From positions 12,823,259 to 12,887,258 of the forward strand of contig NC_135559.1 of NCBI RefSeq assembly GCF_964340395.1: a DNA stretch of 64,000 nucleotides. The letters run 5' to 3'. Below the pieces are notes generated by a model. The model did not search any database and was not told the origin of the DNA. It saw nothing but the letters and a program-made list of their open reading frames with translations. The translations under genes were made by a program, and so were the position numbers. Of the stretch, positions 38,962-50,900 are shown in pieces; the stretch's first letter is position 1, and every line of letters starts with the position of its first letter. This stretch comes from Glandiceps talaboti. Lineage: Eukaryota > Hemichordata > Enteropneusta > Spengelidae.

Positions 38962-41900
38962 AAAGAAGAAAAGGAGATATTCCCTACAAAGTCGACTGAT
39001 GTGTTTGTGTCTCCTCAGTTGACAAACAAACCCGACCTGTCAAAGGAGAGACAATTATGTTGTGAGATAATAGTGTTGTTTCAATCACGACGACACTTCT
39101 GTCAGTCAGTCTGACGTTTTTCATATCAAAGTAGGGGATTTTCCAAGTCCATGTTTGTTAACCATAGCCAGACATTTCATTCTGTTTTCAAAAAAAAGTC
39201 AAGTTTCTAGTTCTCATACCAGTTTGTCCAATTTTATTGAGAAATGAAACCGTTTAACATTTTCACAAAAAAATGATCCCGCTGGTCTCAAAATGTAGTA
39301 TACAGACCGTGTGTTTGTATGTGTTTACCATTGTAAGGGAGAAACCAGTATCTACATTTTTCACGTAAATAGCATTATGGTAAATTCAACATTTGGTAAA
39401 ACTGGCCAAGTGTTTGTATTCGATCATTACCATTGTAAATACACAGGTATGAAAACTTGACACTTGGCAAAATATTTCTAGATGTGTTGAGTATAGTGTT
39501 AGTAGCTAATTATAATAGTGTATGACAGGACTGCCATTTGACTGAATTTGAGACATACATGTTACGGCTCTTGGTCGTAATGCCATTTATATTACGGTTG
39601 CAAGTCATAATGTCAACATCAGTATAGAATGTTTGCAATACCGTACGATAATTTTGTAATCCTGGACACAGTCCTCATATTAGTACCGTTTGGATGCTTC
39701 AAGTTTATAAATGCTTGGAGTTGTTTGAAATTTGACAAAAAAACGGGACTTGTATCTAAGCATCTATACGTAGTAACATTGTGTTTAATTAGGTAACATT
39801 CACTTAAGAGAATGCAAACATGAGTGTATGCTCAGTTTTGAATCTGCAGACTTAATTCGTGTCCTCGTCAGTCCTGAGGAGTGAATTAAACCAATTTTTA
39901 AGTGAAAGGATTTATCTGGTCAAATGGGAGTCCTGCTTGGCTGTCTTTGCTGTTAGTGGTTTCACACAAGTATCTTGACAGCACTTGAAAAGTACAAAAC
40001 CAATTCTTACAAATCCACTGACTATTTAAAAATAATCTATTAGGAAAACGTAAGAATCAATAAGCTTTATAAGAAAAAAAAAATCAGTTAATGTTATTGT
40101 GTAACCTTTATTCAGAAGTTTACAAACTGAAAACATCAAGGCAAATTTCTGAAGACTGTGTCTTGATCAACTACTCTCTACTGAGTTGTAAACTTCAGCG
40201 GGTTTTTTGCAGTTGCAAAATTTGTCATTTTTTTTCCTGTGGGTTGATATGTTTCTGGTTCTGCTGAAGTGAAACAGAAATAACAAGAGGTTAAACTCTT
40301 TCCTCCAATGTGTGCTGTGTAGAAACAGAAGGTCAAGGTTGAAAGTTGAAACATCCACATATGACCTTTCACCATCCAACAGTCAACGTTTTGTTTTTTT
40401 TAAAAATGAAAACTTTTGACTCGAATCAAACACTTACATTCAAAAAAGTTGTGTTGTTTTTTTACTGCGATCTCAGGAACATTCTCACTTTGTACTGAAA
40501 CATGTCCTGGGCTTTGTTGAGATCTTTTACCGTTTTGTGACACAAGTGTGTATATCTGTAAAGGAGAGAGAGCATAATGCTTCCACGAAGTGCACTGCCT
40601 TGGTATATAGGCATCCTGATATTTAGACAAATTTAAAACCACAGGGTGGGAGAGAATTATGGTAGTTCTTAAAAGAAAAAAAAGTGGTCTAGTTTCTTAC
40701 TTGTCTGACTACTGTCATATTTCTTTTAAAAATTTGATAAAGGAATTAAGTACAGAAGGGTAGATTATTTAACATTTATACTACTCTAAGTGGACATACC
40801 GAGTTGTACTCAGTGAAATTTTATGTTTTTTTTCTCTCAAATGTATTTTTATTTTGTTTTAATTATTTGCCACTTTGGCCTGTGTACTTGGATATCAATG
40901 GACGGGAGGGGACATTTCAATATGCATATTATAGCTTGGGGAGGTCTTAGCTACAAAGTGATACACACAGTTGCTCAACCCCCCTAAATTTGAAATGACA
41001 TGGTCTTCTTCAGGCAGGAAGCAGAGTACATTTCAGTCTGATTAGGGTGAGCTGACTCTAGGATAGGGGTGAGCAGAATCTGAGAGGGGGCTCAGACGTG
41101 TACACTGCCTGTGTGTGGGCAAAATTTGGAAAACTTAGCCAGTTGTACTATTTTTTTTTTCCCTGAACGGAATTACTCATTTTACATATAGAATACAAAT
41201 TAGAAACTGACGAAGCTATTTTCTTTGTAAATATTTGTACATATTGGAGAGGACATCAGTTTTCTCAGAACTTAAAAAACTCTTTGGAAATTTCAGTGAA
41301 GAGGATAAAAGAGAAACATGAACATTTGAAATTTGAATTTTGCTGAGGAAACCAAACCAAAACATTGACTTTAATACTCGAAAGCAAAATTTGTGCAGAT
41401 TTAAAAAAAGAAAAGAATGAAAGACTATAACAACCAATATTTCTGCACTCGGAAATCAGTATTCCCATTAGTGTGCATAATCCATAATATGCATAGCAAT
41501 AAATGCAAATAAATGAATGAGTGGCCTCCTCTTTGTTCTCAGTTCACAATGCAGTGAAATCTTGTTCATGAAATGTTGAAGGTAAAAAATCTACAAGGGC
41601 TTGGACCACAACCAAGCTCTTGTGTAAATATGCTAGAATAGATTACAAAGTCACATAACTGATACAAGAAAGAAAGAAAAAAATGTGATGATCGTTCTTC
41701 AACCAGCCAAGAGTTACTGGTCATCGGATTTCACTGTATCATGTTTCTATTGTCATTTGAAGATATGTACGAAGTTTTAAACAGATTTCCTATGGAAAGA
41801 CTTTTCGTGCAAAAAAAATTTGTTTGCATCAAAGATAAAAACAAGAATATTTTTGGATATTGTTCAAACATTTGCCAAAAATAAAAGATACACTTTTTCT

Positions 41901-43827
41901 CTCTCATTTATAAAAGTAGGACTTGATGGGAAAAAATTGCTTATTTGATTATTACATATAAGAGGAAAATAATCTCTTTGCACGTCAGGTCACATGAGAT
42001 GTTTATTTACAAAAAATAAATATAGTGCATACTGAAAGTAGCACTTTTATCATTTGAAAAAGAAATTTCTCAACTCAGGTATGCACTTCTGAAACTTACA
42101 ACCGTTTCTTCAAATTTTTATGTGTGCTAGTATTTATTTTTCTACCTAGTGTCAATCACAACTACATTTTGAACTTATTAAAAGTATGAAAAAAAGGAGA
42201 GGAAATCTGTTGCATGCTCCATTTGGTACTGTTTCGTCAAGTTTCAATCCGTTCTTTGTATTTTGTCAGTACAATTGTGACATGCGTAGCTCGTCGTTAA
42301 ACTTGAACTTTTCTGTCTAGAAATCAGAATCTCAACCGTATAACGTACATTTTTGATAAAAAAAGACCTCTCTTTCTCCAAAGAACTTGTACATATTCTA
42401 TAATAGATAATAGAAACAAATCCTGTGACGTGAAGTCTAGAGAAAAAATCTGTTTGTTTTTTTTATTTTTGTGAACATTACAAGTTACAAGATTTCTCCA
42501 AGCTGTTGCCTGCCCATTGAAATATTTAGAATTTGGTTGGTGCTAAAAATATAAATAAATGATGTGCTCTTTTTTCATTCGAAACAATATTTTCATTTTT
42601 TTTTTCTAGAGGCAGCCTGAAGTTAATCCAGTTCCTCATGTAACTGGTAAAAATGCATTACAAAAGAATAGGGTTTAAGACTAGGTTGTGTCAATGTACA
42701 AGAGAGTGGTGATTGTTTGGAGGTTTTTTTCCCTCAATATTGAACAGAAAAACCTATGGGCACCCTCTCACTACATTGATGCAAATATGATTATGCAATT
42801 TCATGAACAGAGAATGATTTTTAAGAGTGCATACACATTTATTTTTGCAATTCTAGAAGGATGGGGAAAAGTACAAGTGTTGCGTATATTTAACTTCAAA
42901 CACAATCTGAAATGATACCATACTCTGAATATCATCTCTGTTTTGAATGCGTGAAAATATCTTTTAGAAAAATAGAACTTTATTCGACTGGTGAATAAAA
43001 CTACCAAGAACGGGCTGAAATATATATTTTCTTACAAACCAAGTGCAATGCCTCAGGCGCCTTTTTCTTCAAAAAAACAAACAAACTTGCATTTTATATT
43101 GGAAAGCTAGTGCTGAGTACACACACATAGATTGAAAGACTAAATGTTATTACAACAGAACTTAAAAAGAAGATAATTTATTTGGTCGTTATTTTTAAAG
43201 TATAATTTATTTCACACTTGTTGCAGGCAGTACTGTGTATTATCCAAAGAGAGATAATATTTTCTTCATCTAAAACGTATGAAAGCTCACAAGTTCTCGT
43301 TGTGGACTTTTATTTGTAAATTTGAACCCACATGGAAAACAAGTGCATGTATGAGGAAAATAAAACTTGCGTGAGGTTGTATGTATCGTGCGTTATGTTC
43401 TACACATCACAGACGGAGTGAGAGAGTAAAAAATGTTTTAGGTACAAGTTACATATACTACATTATGTAGTAATATTATTATTATTATTATTATTAAAAA
43501 AAGAAGCTTATTTCTTGATCTGTACTTCAGTCAATGAATAACCATGTTTTTTGTACTTTCACGTACTTTAACTTTATATAACACATGTCTGGCTATATAG
43601 TAATTACCATATACAACTTTCTGCTGTTGATGTTTTTGTGGACTTCATTACTATTAATTTTAGTGGTTTTTTTCTGTAACTGACATCGCACAAAGCTACC
43701 CGAGGTACATTTATAAATTATATAAAAAATCAGATTTTTACATTGTTTTACTTTGCTGTGATAAGTAGAGGAAATTATTGATTTTGATGTTCAATGGGAG
43801 AATTCAGAATCAAGGGTCAAAGGGCAC

Positions 43828-43889
43828 CAAGATGGCTGCCATCAAAGTCACCAAGATGGCCACCAAAGGTCATCAAGATGGCTGCCAAT
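43828..43889 (+). promoter_or_regulatory. Three tandem CAAGATGGC(T/C)GCC motifs (YY1-like)
   Basis: ACCAAGATGGCTGCCATCAA, ACCAAGATGGCCACC and ATCAAGATGGCTGCC follow each other at about 23-28-bp spacing within 62 bp. AAGATGGC is the YY1 core. They also look like degenerate tandem units (GTCA(C/T)CAAGATGGC), so they may only be a small tandem repeat. Confidence 0.4.
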
Positions 43890-44229
43890 GAATAAATTTA
43901 TTTACTCCAGTGACATGAATACAAGCAATGCAACTTGACTTATGAAAGGGGTAGAAAAACATCACATTCACAATCCATGAGTACATTATCACGGGTGGTT
44001 ATTTTTGTGCCTTTAATAGTGTTTTTGTGCAAGCTGAATATGTTACATAAAAACTTACAATAAGTATTGTTATTCAGTGATCAGTTCAGAGATCTGTTAA
44101 AATCTTACTATACTTTCAGTTACCTAATTAAAAGTCTTGTATGGCTTAAAATTATACTTCTTCTTGTGTGACTAGATTTATTACACTTTTCCTTGTAAGG
44201 TTCCCTTTCTATGTCGGACTATCTCTTAC

Positions 44230-44233
<4 letters not shown>

Positions 44234-44327
<94 letters not shown>

Positions 44328-44363
44328 AGGGAGGGAGGGAGGGAGGGGAGGGAGGGAGGGAGG

Positions 44364-44398
<35 letters not shown>
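44234..44398. repeat. (GA)n microsatellite with internal (GGGA)n block
   Basis: About 90 bp of GA, about 45 bp of GGGA/GGAGGGA, then GA again, followed by five GTA triplets to 44415. Reading frames through it are artefacts. Confidence 0.95.
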
Positions 44399-44401
<3 letters not shown>

Positions 44402-44872
44402 TAGTAGTAGTAGTAGCTGGCATCCATTTATTTTTCCATCACTTGGAAGTCAAAACTCAAAATCCCCGTTCACCTGAATACCGTGTTATTAAGATTATTG
44501 TCTATGTACAAAACTGCTGTTTGACCTTGAAGATGTTGTTGGAGGTCAAAGTTCAGTGAATGCCTTGCCAAAGATTTGAGAGAAATGTTTACACCCAACA
44601 TTTGCACTATTGAGCTGTTTGCTACTAGTAGCCTAAAAACATAGTAGACATTGGAATGGTTTCTTTGGGAATCTAATGTCACAAGGTACGGAACAATTTA
44701 CTATATGTAATGAGGAAAAGGAGAGACAGAGAAACGTGAAGATGAATTTCATTTTTTTTAATCGACCGACTGACCCATAGTTGCCTTGAAAATGTAATGA
44801 GAAACATTTAAAAAACAGGCCTTATACTGAACAATGTCTTACTTTACAAAATTGTAACATGTATTGGAGAGC

Positions 44873-44983
44873 GTAAGCTACGTCGTGACATTCCGCCCTC
44901 ACCGGTCACCAGCCTCAAGCTCCTTTACAGACGTGGGATGGGTTGACTGATGTGTGAGGGCGCCCTGTCACGGCGTACCTTAC
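44873..44983. mobile_element. Short inverted-repeat (MITE-like) element, GAGGGCGC family, copy 2
   Basis: The left end GTAAGCTACGTCGTGACATT plus CCGCCCTCACCGGTCA is the imperfect inverse of the right end TGATGTGTGAGGGCGCCCTG plus TCACGGCGTACCTTAC. Total about 111 bp, no ORF. The right end matches 21210-21239. Confidence 0.65.
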
Positions 44984-45308
44984 AGACTACAAGTATTGAT
45001 TCACTTAGTATTTATCCATGCAGTTGTCATCAATAATGCAGGACTGGTGCCCTCAATTGACCCATTTCAATTATTTAGTTTTGTATATCACTTCTGAGAA
45101 AATGGTATGCCTAGGGTTAGGAAATTAAGTGTTGCTGATCGTGTCTTCTATTACAATGTCTTAGATTAGAAATTCGTTTTTGGGACAACACAACCTTATT
45201 TCTTTCGCCTACATCACTGAATTAGCGCCCTCTTTGTCATATTTACCCAGAATGTGTTCTTTCGTTTATTTAGAACGAAATGAGGAGTGAATACAGCAGT
45301 AGTTTCGT

Positions 45309-45311
<3 letters not shown>

Positions 45312-45354
<43 letters not shown>
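45312..45354. repeat. (TA)n dinucleotide repeat
   Basis: About 21 uninterrupted TA units in AT-rich intergenic DNA. Confidence 0.95.
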
Positions 45355-45359
<5 letters not shown>

Positions 45360-45919
45360 ACAAAAGTGCTGAAAAACACTATTCCTGTTCAGGGTTTTCT
45401 AAAACGTGTTATTGTTGTTTCATGGGTACCATTTGAAAATTATTCGATCATATTTGAAACCCCAAAAACATAAAAATATGATGTGTAGCCAATGTGAAAT
45501 ATGCCTCTCGATTTTCTTTACATGACACCATTAATGAAAATCAAATTTAGGAAGTGATGTAGGTATTTAAAAATCAGCACTAATAGCGATGAAGATCTTA
45601 CACAGCTGACAAAATAGTTCGTCACAATTTATATGCTGTCGTGACAAGAACACTGTCGGTTACTGTTAACATTCACCGAAAATATGGGACGTATCACTAT
45701 ACGAAAAGTCATATTTGACCATGTCTTTCCACAGGCCAGGGTAAATCTTGAGCTGGATAGAGATGGTGGTTAGATGGCTCACAGGTAAAGGTTGGGTAAA
45801 GTGGGTAAATTGGGCTTTTCGTGTCAATCAAAATGATATGACAAACAATCTCCCCTTCTCTATCTCTGTCTGTGCAGATGTCTGTCTGTCTCTGTCCACC
45901 CCCACCCCCCACCCACACC

Positions 45920-45926
45920 CTCTCTC

Positions 45927-46012
<86 letters not shown>
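45920..46012. repeat. (TC)n dinucleotide repeat, about 93 bp
   Basis: Almost pure TC with one CCC interruption, preceded by a CCCCCACCC tract at about 45900-45916. Reading frames through it are artefacts. Confidence 0.95.
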
Positions 46013-46016
<4 letters not shown>

Positions 46017-46708
46017 CCCGCATACAATTATTGCCACAATAATTGCATCGGATTAAACGATATCTAAACACCATTGTAATGTAAATCTAGACAAAATATG
46101 CTAAGACAGCAGTATATGCTTCAACTTCAAAAAAATATTTTCTCCACTGTTTTATTTTCAAATAAAATACATAATAAACAAAAGAGAAATAATGCGAGGT
46201 ATTGTTGTGCTTGTAAATGTATAGCAGCAGTAAAACTTGCAATCGTTGCTAAAAAAAAGCGGTGTTAACAAAGAAAATAACACACATACACATGTATCAG
46301 TTCAACCCTTTCACCGTGCGCAGTTTCCCGCCAAAATCGAGGTGCACAAATTGTCGCACTTCCGACGTTTTACCAAAGTTTACCAAACAATTTTGAACCC
46401 AAAAGTGAAGAATAATTAATGATTAGTCAGATTTAGCATCAAAATTTCATTTAAATACTAGACAATTGCAAATTATATTTGAACGAAATAAAATTTACGG
46501 CATGGCAGTAAAAAGGTTCAGCTGACATCCAGGAAAAGAAAAGCATACACAAATACATATCATGTACATATACCCTCATATGTATCTACTTTATATCGTC
46601 TGCCTTCTTGCAGATTTCTGTAGACTAAAAAGTTAGTAAAGTACAAATAAAATGATCCCTGACCCAGAAAAGTCTGTCAGAACAAACGACAAATGAACGA
46701 TGAGTTTA

Positions 46709-46965
46709 CCATAACTTGAAGATGATTGGCTAAAATAAAACATGTCACTTTAGTTTTGCATATTCAAATTATCATAACTTGAAGATGATTGGCTAAAATA
46801 AAAACACCTCACTTTTAGGTTTGCATATTCAAATAATAAGAACTTGAGGATGATTGGCTAAAATAATACTTACTTTAGTTTTGCATATTCAAATTTTTAG
46901 TACATAAGGATGATTGGCTATTATATAAATAATTCATGTGAAATGTAGTTTTGCATATTAAAATC
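46709..46965. repeat. Four-to-five-copy tandem repeat, unit 60-66 bp, carrying CCAAT-box and POU motifs
   Basis: Each unit has ATAACTTGAAGATGATTGGC then TAAAATAA and TTTGCATATTCAAAT. GATGATTGG starts at 46721, 46783, 46849 and 46909. The exact 15-mer TTTGCATATTCAAAT is at 46755, 46820 and 46880, with a degenerate copy near 46945. ATTGG is the inverse CCAAT box and TTTGCATA is octamer-like. Confidence 0.9.
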
Positions 46966-47546
46966 ATTCCGATAGATAACTATTAATATTAGGGTGAAAG
47001 AGTCAATTAGTCCAAACTAAGTTATGACATCACAGACTAACAGAGACGATGAACCATAAAATTTTGGTACCAAAGGGGTAATCCGAAATGAAACTATACA
47101 TAGAAGTAACTGTGGAATATAAATGCACTAGTTTGTTTGAACGTAAAGCTACGATCTTAAATGTTTTAATTGTATGCTCTGTTGTGGTGTTAACTAACAC
47201 GAATAACTTTGATGAACGTTACGTTTATTTTATCCGTGCTCAGTGATTGAATAACTTAGAATTAATCTAATTTAATCTAATCTAATCTAATTTAACCGAA
47301 GCTATTCATCTAACGAATGGTTGACGCTTTGGTACGATAAAGGAAGTAACTAAAAACAAGAACAAAATTATGTCGTAAAATCCGGATTGTTTTTCATAAG
47401 GATAATATTATATACATGAGTCTTTAATAAAGAAATAAATAGTATTTCAAACTCCTTCGTTTGACCGTAGTTTCTTTTCAACATCAATTTGACGCGTTAA
47501 TTTTCAATAAATATTGAAATGTTAAAAACGTCACCACCTTTACTAG

Positions 47547-47658
47547 TCTCGGTTACTCAGCCTCTCGCCGCTGGGGGCGCTGCCTACGAGACCACCCCAC
47601 ACGTCTGCTGGGAGGGCTCGTAGAAGAGCCCCAGCGGTGAGAGCCTGGGTAACCGAGA
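47547..47658. mobile_element. Short inverted-repeat element, GTTACCCAGACT family, copy 2
   Basis: The left part TCTCGGTTACTCAGCCTCTC plus GCCGCTGGGG is matched by the inverse CCCCAGCGGTGAGAGCCTGG plus GTAACCGAGA on the right. The inner arms (CTACGAG/CTCGTAG) continue the hairpin. GC-rich against an AT-rich background. Ends resemble 14133-14218. Confidence 0.7.
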
Positions 47659-47902
47659 ATACGCCTTTATAATTACATAATCAAGCAAAATGGCACATGA
47701 ATTAAAAAATGTCCATCTTCAGTCCTCACATCCTTTAGTTTAATTTCAACTTTAGCTTAGTTCCTTTATGTGTTCGAGTCAGTCCAATTCTGACAAAATT
47801 GAATAAAATATATTATTATATACATGTAATACATTCAAGCACCGTGAAAGTCAACTTGAAGTTCATTTTTCGTCCGGGTTGTTTTCCTCCAAAGTTCCGA
47901 TA

Positions 47903-50900
47903 TTAGTACGAATACTGAGACCAATCCTCATCCGGGTCATCCCGTGTTTCTGAGGAGTCCCCGTATGCAAGGTACCGTTTTACGTCATTGTTTCGCGACA
48001 ATGTGCGATAGTCGTTTCCAATTCGGAGGTGATGTGGTTTCTTGGACAATGTCTGTCTCTTTTTGAACTCGGTGTGCATTCCATAAATATCAAACAAGGC
48101 GATTCCCTTTTTAGGTTTGACGATATCCTCAGTGGGTGATGTTGGAGATGGCGGTGTACTACTACCGGAAGATGATGGACTTCGCGAGTGTCCTGTAAAG
48201 AAGAGAAACACTTATTAGGGTTGCCATATGCAGTTACATGTATTTTAACGTATGACCATTTCAGAATTACTAGTTTATACAATTGTACACTACCGCTTTT
48301 CTTTTTCAGCAAAATTTGCATAAATTGGGGTACTGAAAATGAAGTCAAATTCAACATGGCTACCGTGACTTTAGATTCCTAACATTTGTAGTTTACAAGT
48401 TTCTAGGATTTGAATATGTAAATAAGGTCATTATTATTTTATCGTAATCTCGTTCCATTTTTAGTCATTATAGCCATCAGTTTTGGTAGAGTGATATTAC
48501 TCTGTAAATTTAGTGACGTCAGCAATTGTGAAATTTTGGAAAAAGTATACCCTTTTCTACACACCTTGTGGATTTCTAGCCCTTAGCTGTCCTTGTCTTT
48601 CAACTTGTTCTCGTAGTTTCAACTCCCAATCTCGGTACGCCTGTTTGAATGACTTTGCAAACGCCACGGTTAATGCCTCAGCTTTGACCCTCTTGTAGCA
48701 GTAATGGACGTTGACTTGGTAGGCCTGCTGAAGACATGCGATGAAGACGAATATTTTGGGACTAACGACGTCTGATGCGCAATACTGGACACAGTGAATA
48801 GGAATGATGGCCGCCCTCTCGCCAGTGTCTGGAGATGGAACAGAAAGAAAAAAAAAGTTTTAGGTTTAGCGCCACCTAGCAATTTTTCTACACTATCTTT
48901 CGTTTTATTGAGTCAACCGTAAGTCGAATGCAAAACATGAATGTAATACAGTACTGTACTCGTCGAAAGTTACCATGCATGACGAGAAATACGTGCGAAT
49001 TCTCATACACCACAGTTCACTTTCGAAATCAACTGTGTCCTCTGAGGGGTAGCTACACATTTATCTTGTTCACTGAACAGAACATGCGTGATTACCCGTG
49101 TAGTCTTGTGTAATGGTCCTTCGGGTAGCTCCATGGTCACTTATTACTAACTCTAAAAGTCGTTGTGAACCGAGGTCGTGAGGCTTGAAACCTCGATTGA
49201 TCTCCCTGGACAACTTAAGCTGCAATCTTCCTTCACATTTGAAAGTGATTGAAATGGCCATTGTACGTACGTACGCGTAGAGTAAATGGAAGGAGAGAGT
49301 GACACAGAAGGCAATCAAATGTGAAGTTATGAACACCGTACCGAATCGTTGTGTTCTCGCTCCTAAGTACATCCCCTGTCGGTAAATGAATACCTTGTGG
49401 ATTATACGCTCCGTTGCAAGTCAATCATTTCACAAAATGACTCGGAAAGACAGGGCAAGGCACGCCATCTAACACAATAAATTAATTTACTGAATCTTGT
49501 CAAGGTAGTAAATATACGTTGCAAAAGTCGGTTTTAGCGTATGCGCAGCTCATTGGCGTTTTCATGAGCGAGGGTACTAATTGGTCAACTCCTAGAGGAG
49601 TGCGTTCTATCGCTGCCGTAAAAGTGGGTGGTGGTGTTACGACGATGTTTTTAGTGAAATGTGTTGATCAAATCCGTGTGACGGTATGTGTACTATGCTA
49701 AGGTTGTTTGGTTTCAATGTGCTATTGTTTTGTAAGTGAAAAACAGGTAACACGCTTAAATAATTTCGACTTCTGTTGCACTACGTGGCATGATAAAGGA
49801 TACTTCCCATGACGTGTGGGGGTTTGTGTTTTCTCATACAGCTCATTTACGTGTATTCGATATCAGCGTTGGTGACACGTTTGGAAAAATGCCAGAAAAT
49901 AACATTAAGGTCACTAGATAACAACAGTTGCGGGTTTTAAGACTGTACATCTTGTCAATAATTTCTATTATCTAGCTTATGGCGTTGCTTAGCAACATCA
50001 TCTTTTAACTGTTTTTAAGTGCTATTTCATCGTTTAGGATGCATCAACCCTCTTTAATTGTTTGCTCTGGTTAATTGGCCTCTCAAAAGACGAAAATGTG
50101 TAGTAGCCTACAACCAAACTGTTCATCGATTAACTGAAATGAGAGGCAACCAAGAACCCCGCGGGGTAAGGTATGTGTAAGATATTGATTTTGGAGCCAA
50201 ACCAACTCAAAAGAGTTACGAGTTGTATAATCATCATCATCACATCACGTGTTATCTCGCGTGGATTCATTACTTGACCGAGTTACCGTGTGCCAGACAA
50301 GCACAAAACTACCACTGTCTCTTCCCCCCCTAAAAACACTAGTTCTGCTAGAATAGGTTTACATAATTGTACAATCACTTTCAAAGCGTGGGTTTTAAGC
50401 TGGATCAACTAGTCTGAAGGATTTGTTTTTAGTTTACAAGGCCTACTATACTTCGGAAAAAGAAAAAAGATCCATTCTTTGCGAGTTTTGTTCGCTCATT
50501 CAGTTCAGTGGTTTGGCGTCTAGACAAAATTTAAAACCTTTTCTCAATGATATCTGGCATAACACCAATGTTATAATGAAAGTAAACTGTCGGCAATAAA
50601 ATAACAAAACTATCCAATCGAAAATTTAAAGGGACTCTGAAGACATGACGCACACAACGATACTTTGTGTGTTGTAAAGTCACTTGGGATCCTGGAGAAC
50701 CAAGAAATTTAAAGATAAAAACGCTAGTACACCCAAAAAAACGAATTCTTTTTGTCAAAATGTAAGTTCAGTGCTGAACATACAGTAACACTACTTTCAG
50801 TGCACGGTTTGAAAGTGTTTTGTGAAAAACATTGCTTTTTATGATGTCCTGAATTGTCGACATACACCCAAGTTCAGTCATAGCTTATTCTATGTTATTT

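Larger units (their letters stand above)
38962..47902. other. DDX3 3'UTR and intergenic DNA up to the PTB gene 3' end
   Basis: No further coding exon is recognised. The first part is AT-rich, repeat-poor and rich in AATAAA hexamers (for example near 41880, 42548 and 43360), so the end of the DDX3 3'UTR cannot be fixed. UGUANAUA Pumilio-type sites occur at 39434, 41226, 41236, 41623 and 42388. Beyond about 43.8 kb come the YY1-like triplet, several microsatellites, an inverted-repeat element (44873-44983), the POU/CCAAT tandem array and a second inverted-repeat element (47547-47658). Confidence 0.55.

Noticed and set aside
48670-48882. 70-aa minus-strand frame over PTB exon 2
   Set aside because: It is a different frame from the one that joins exons 1 and 3 and carries the PTB signature.
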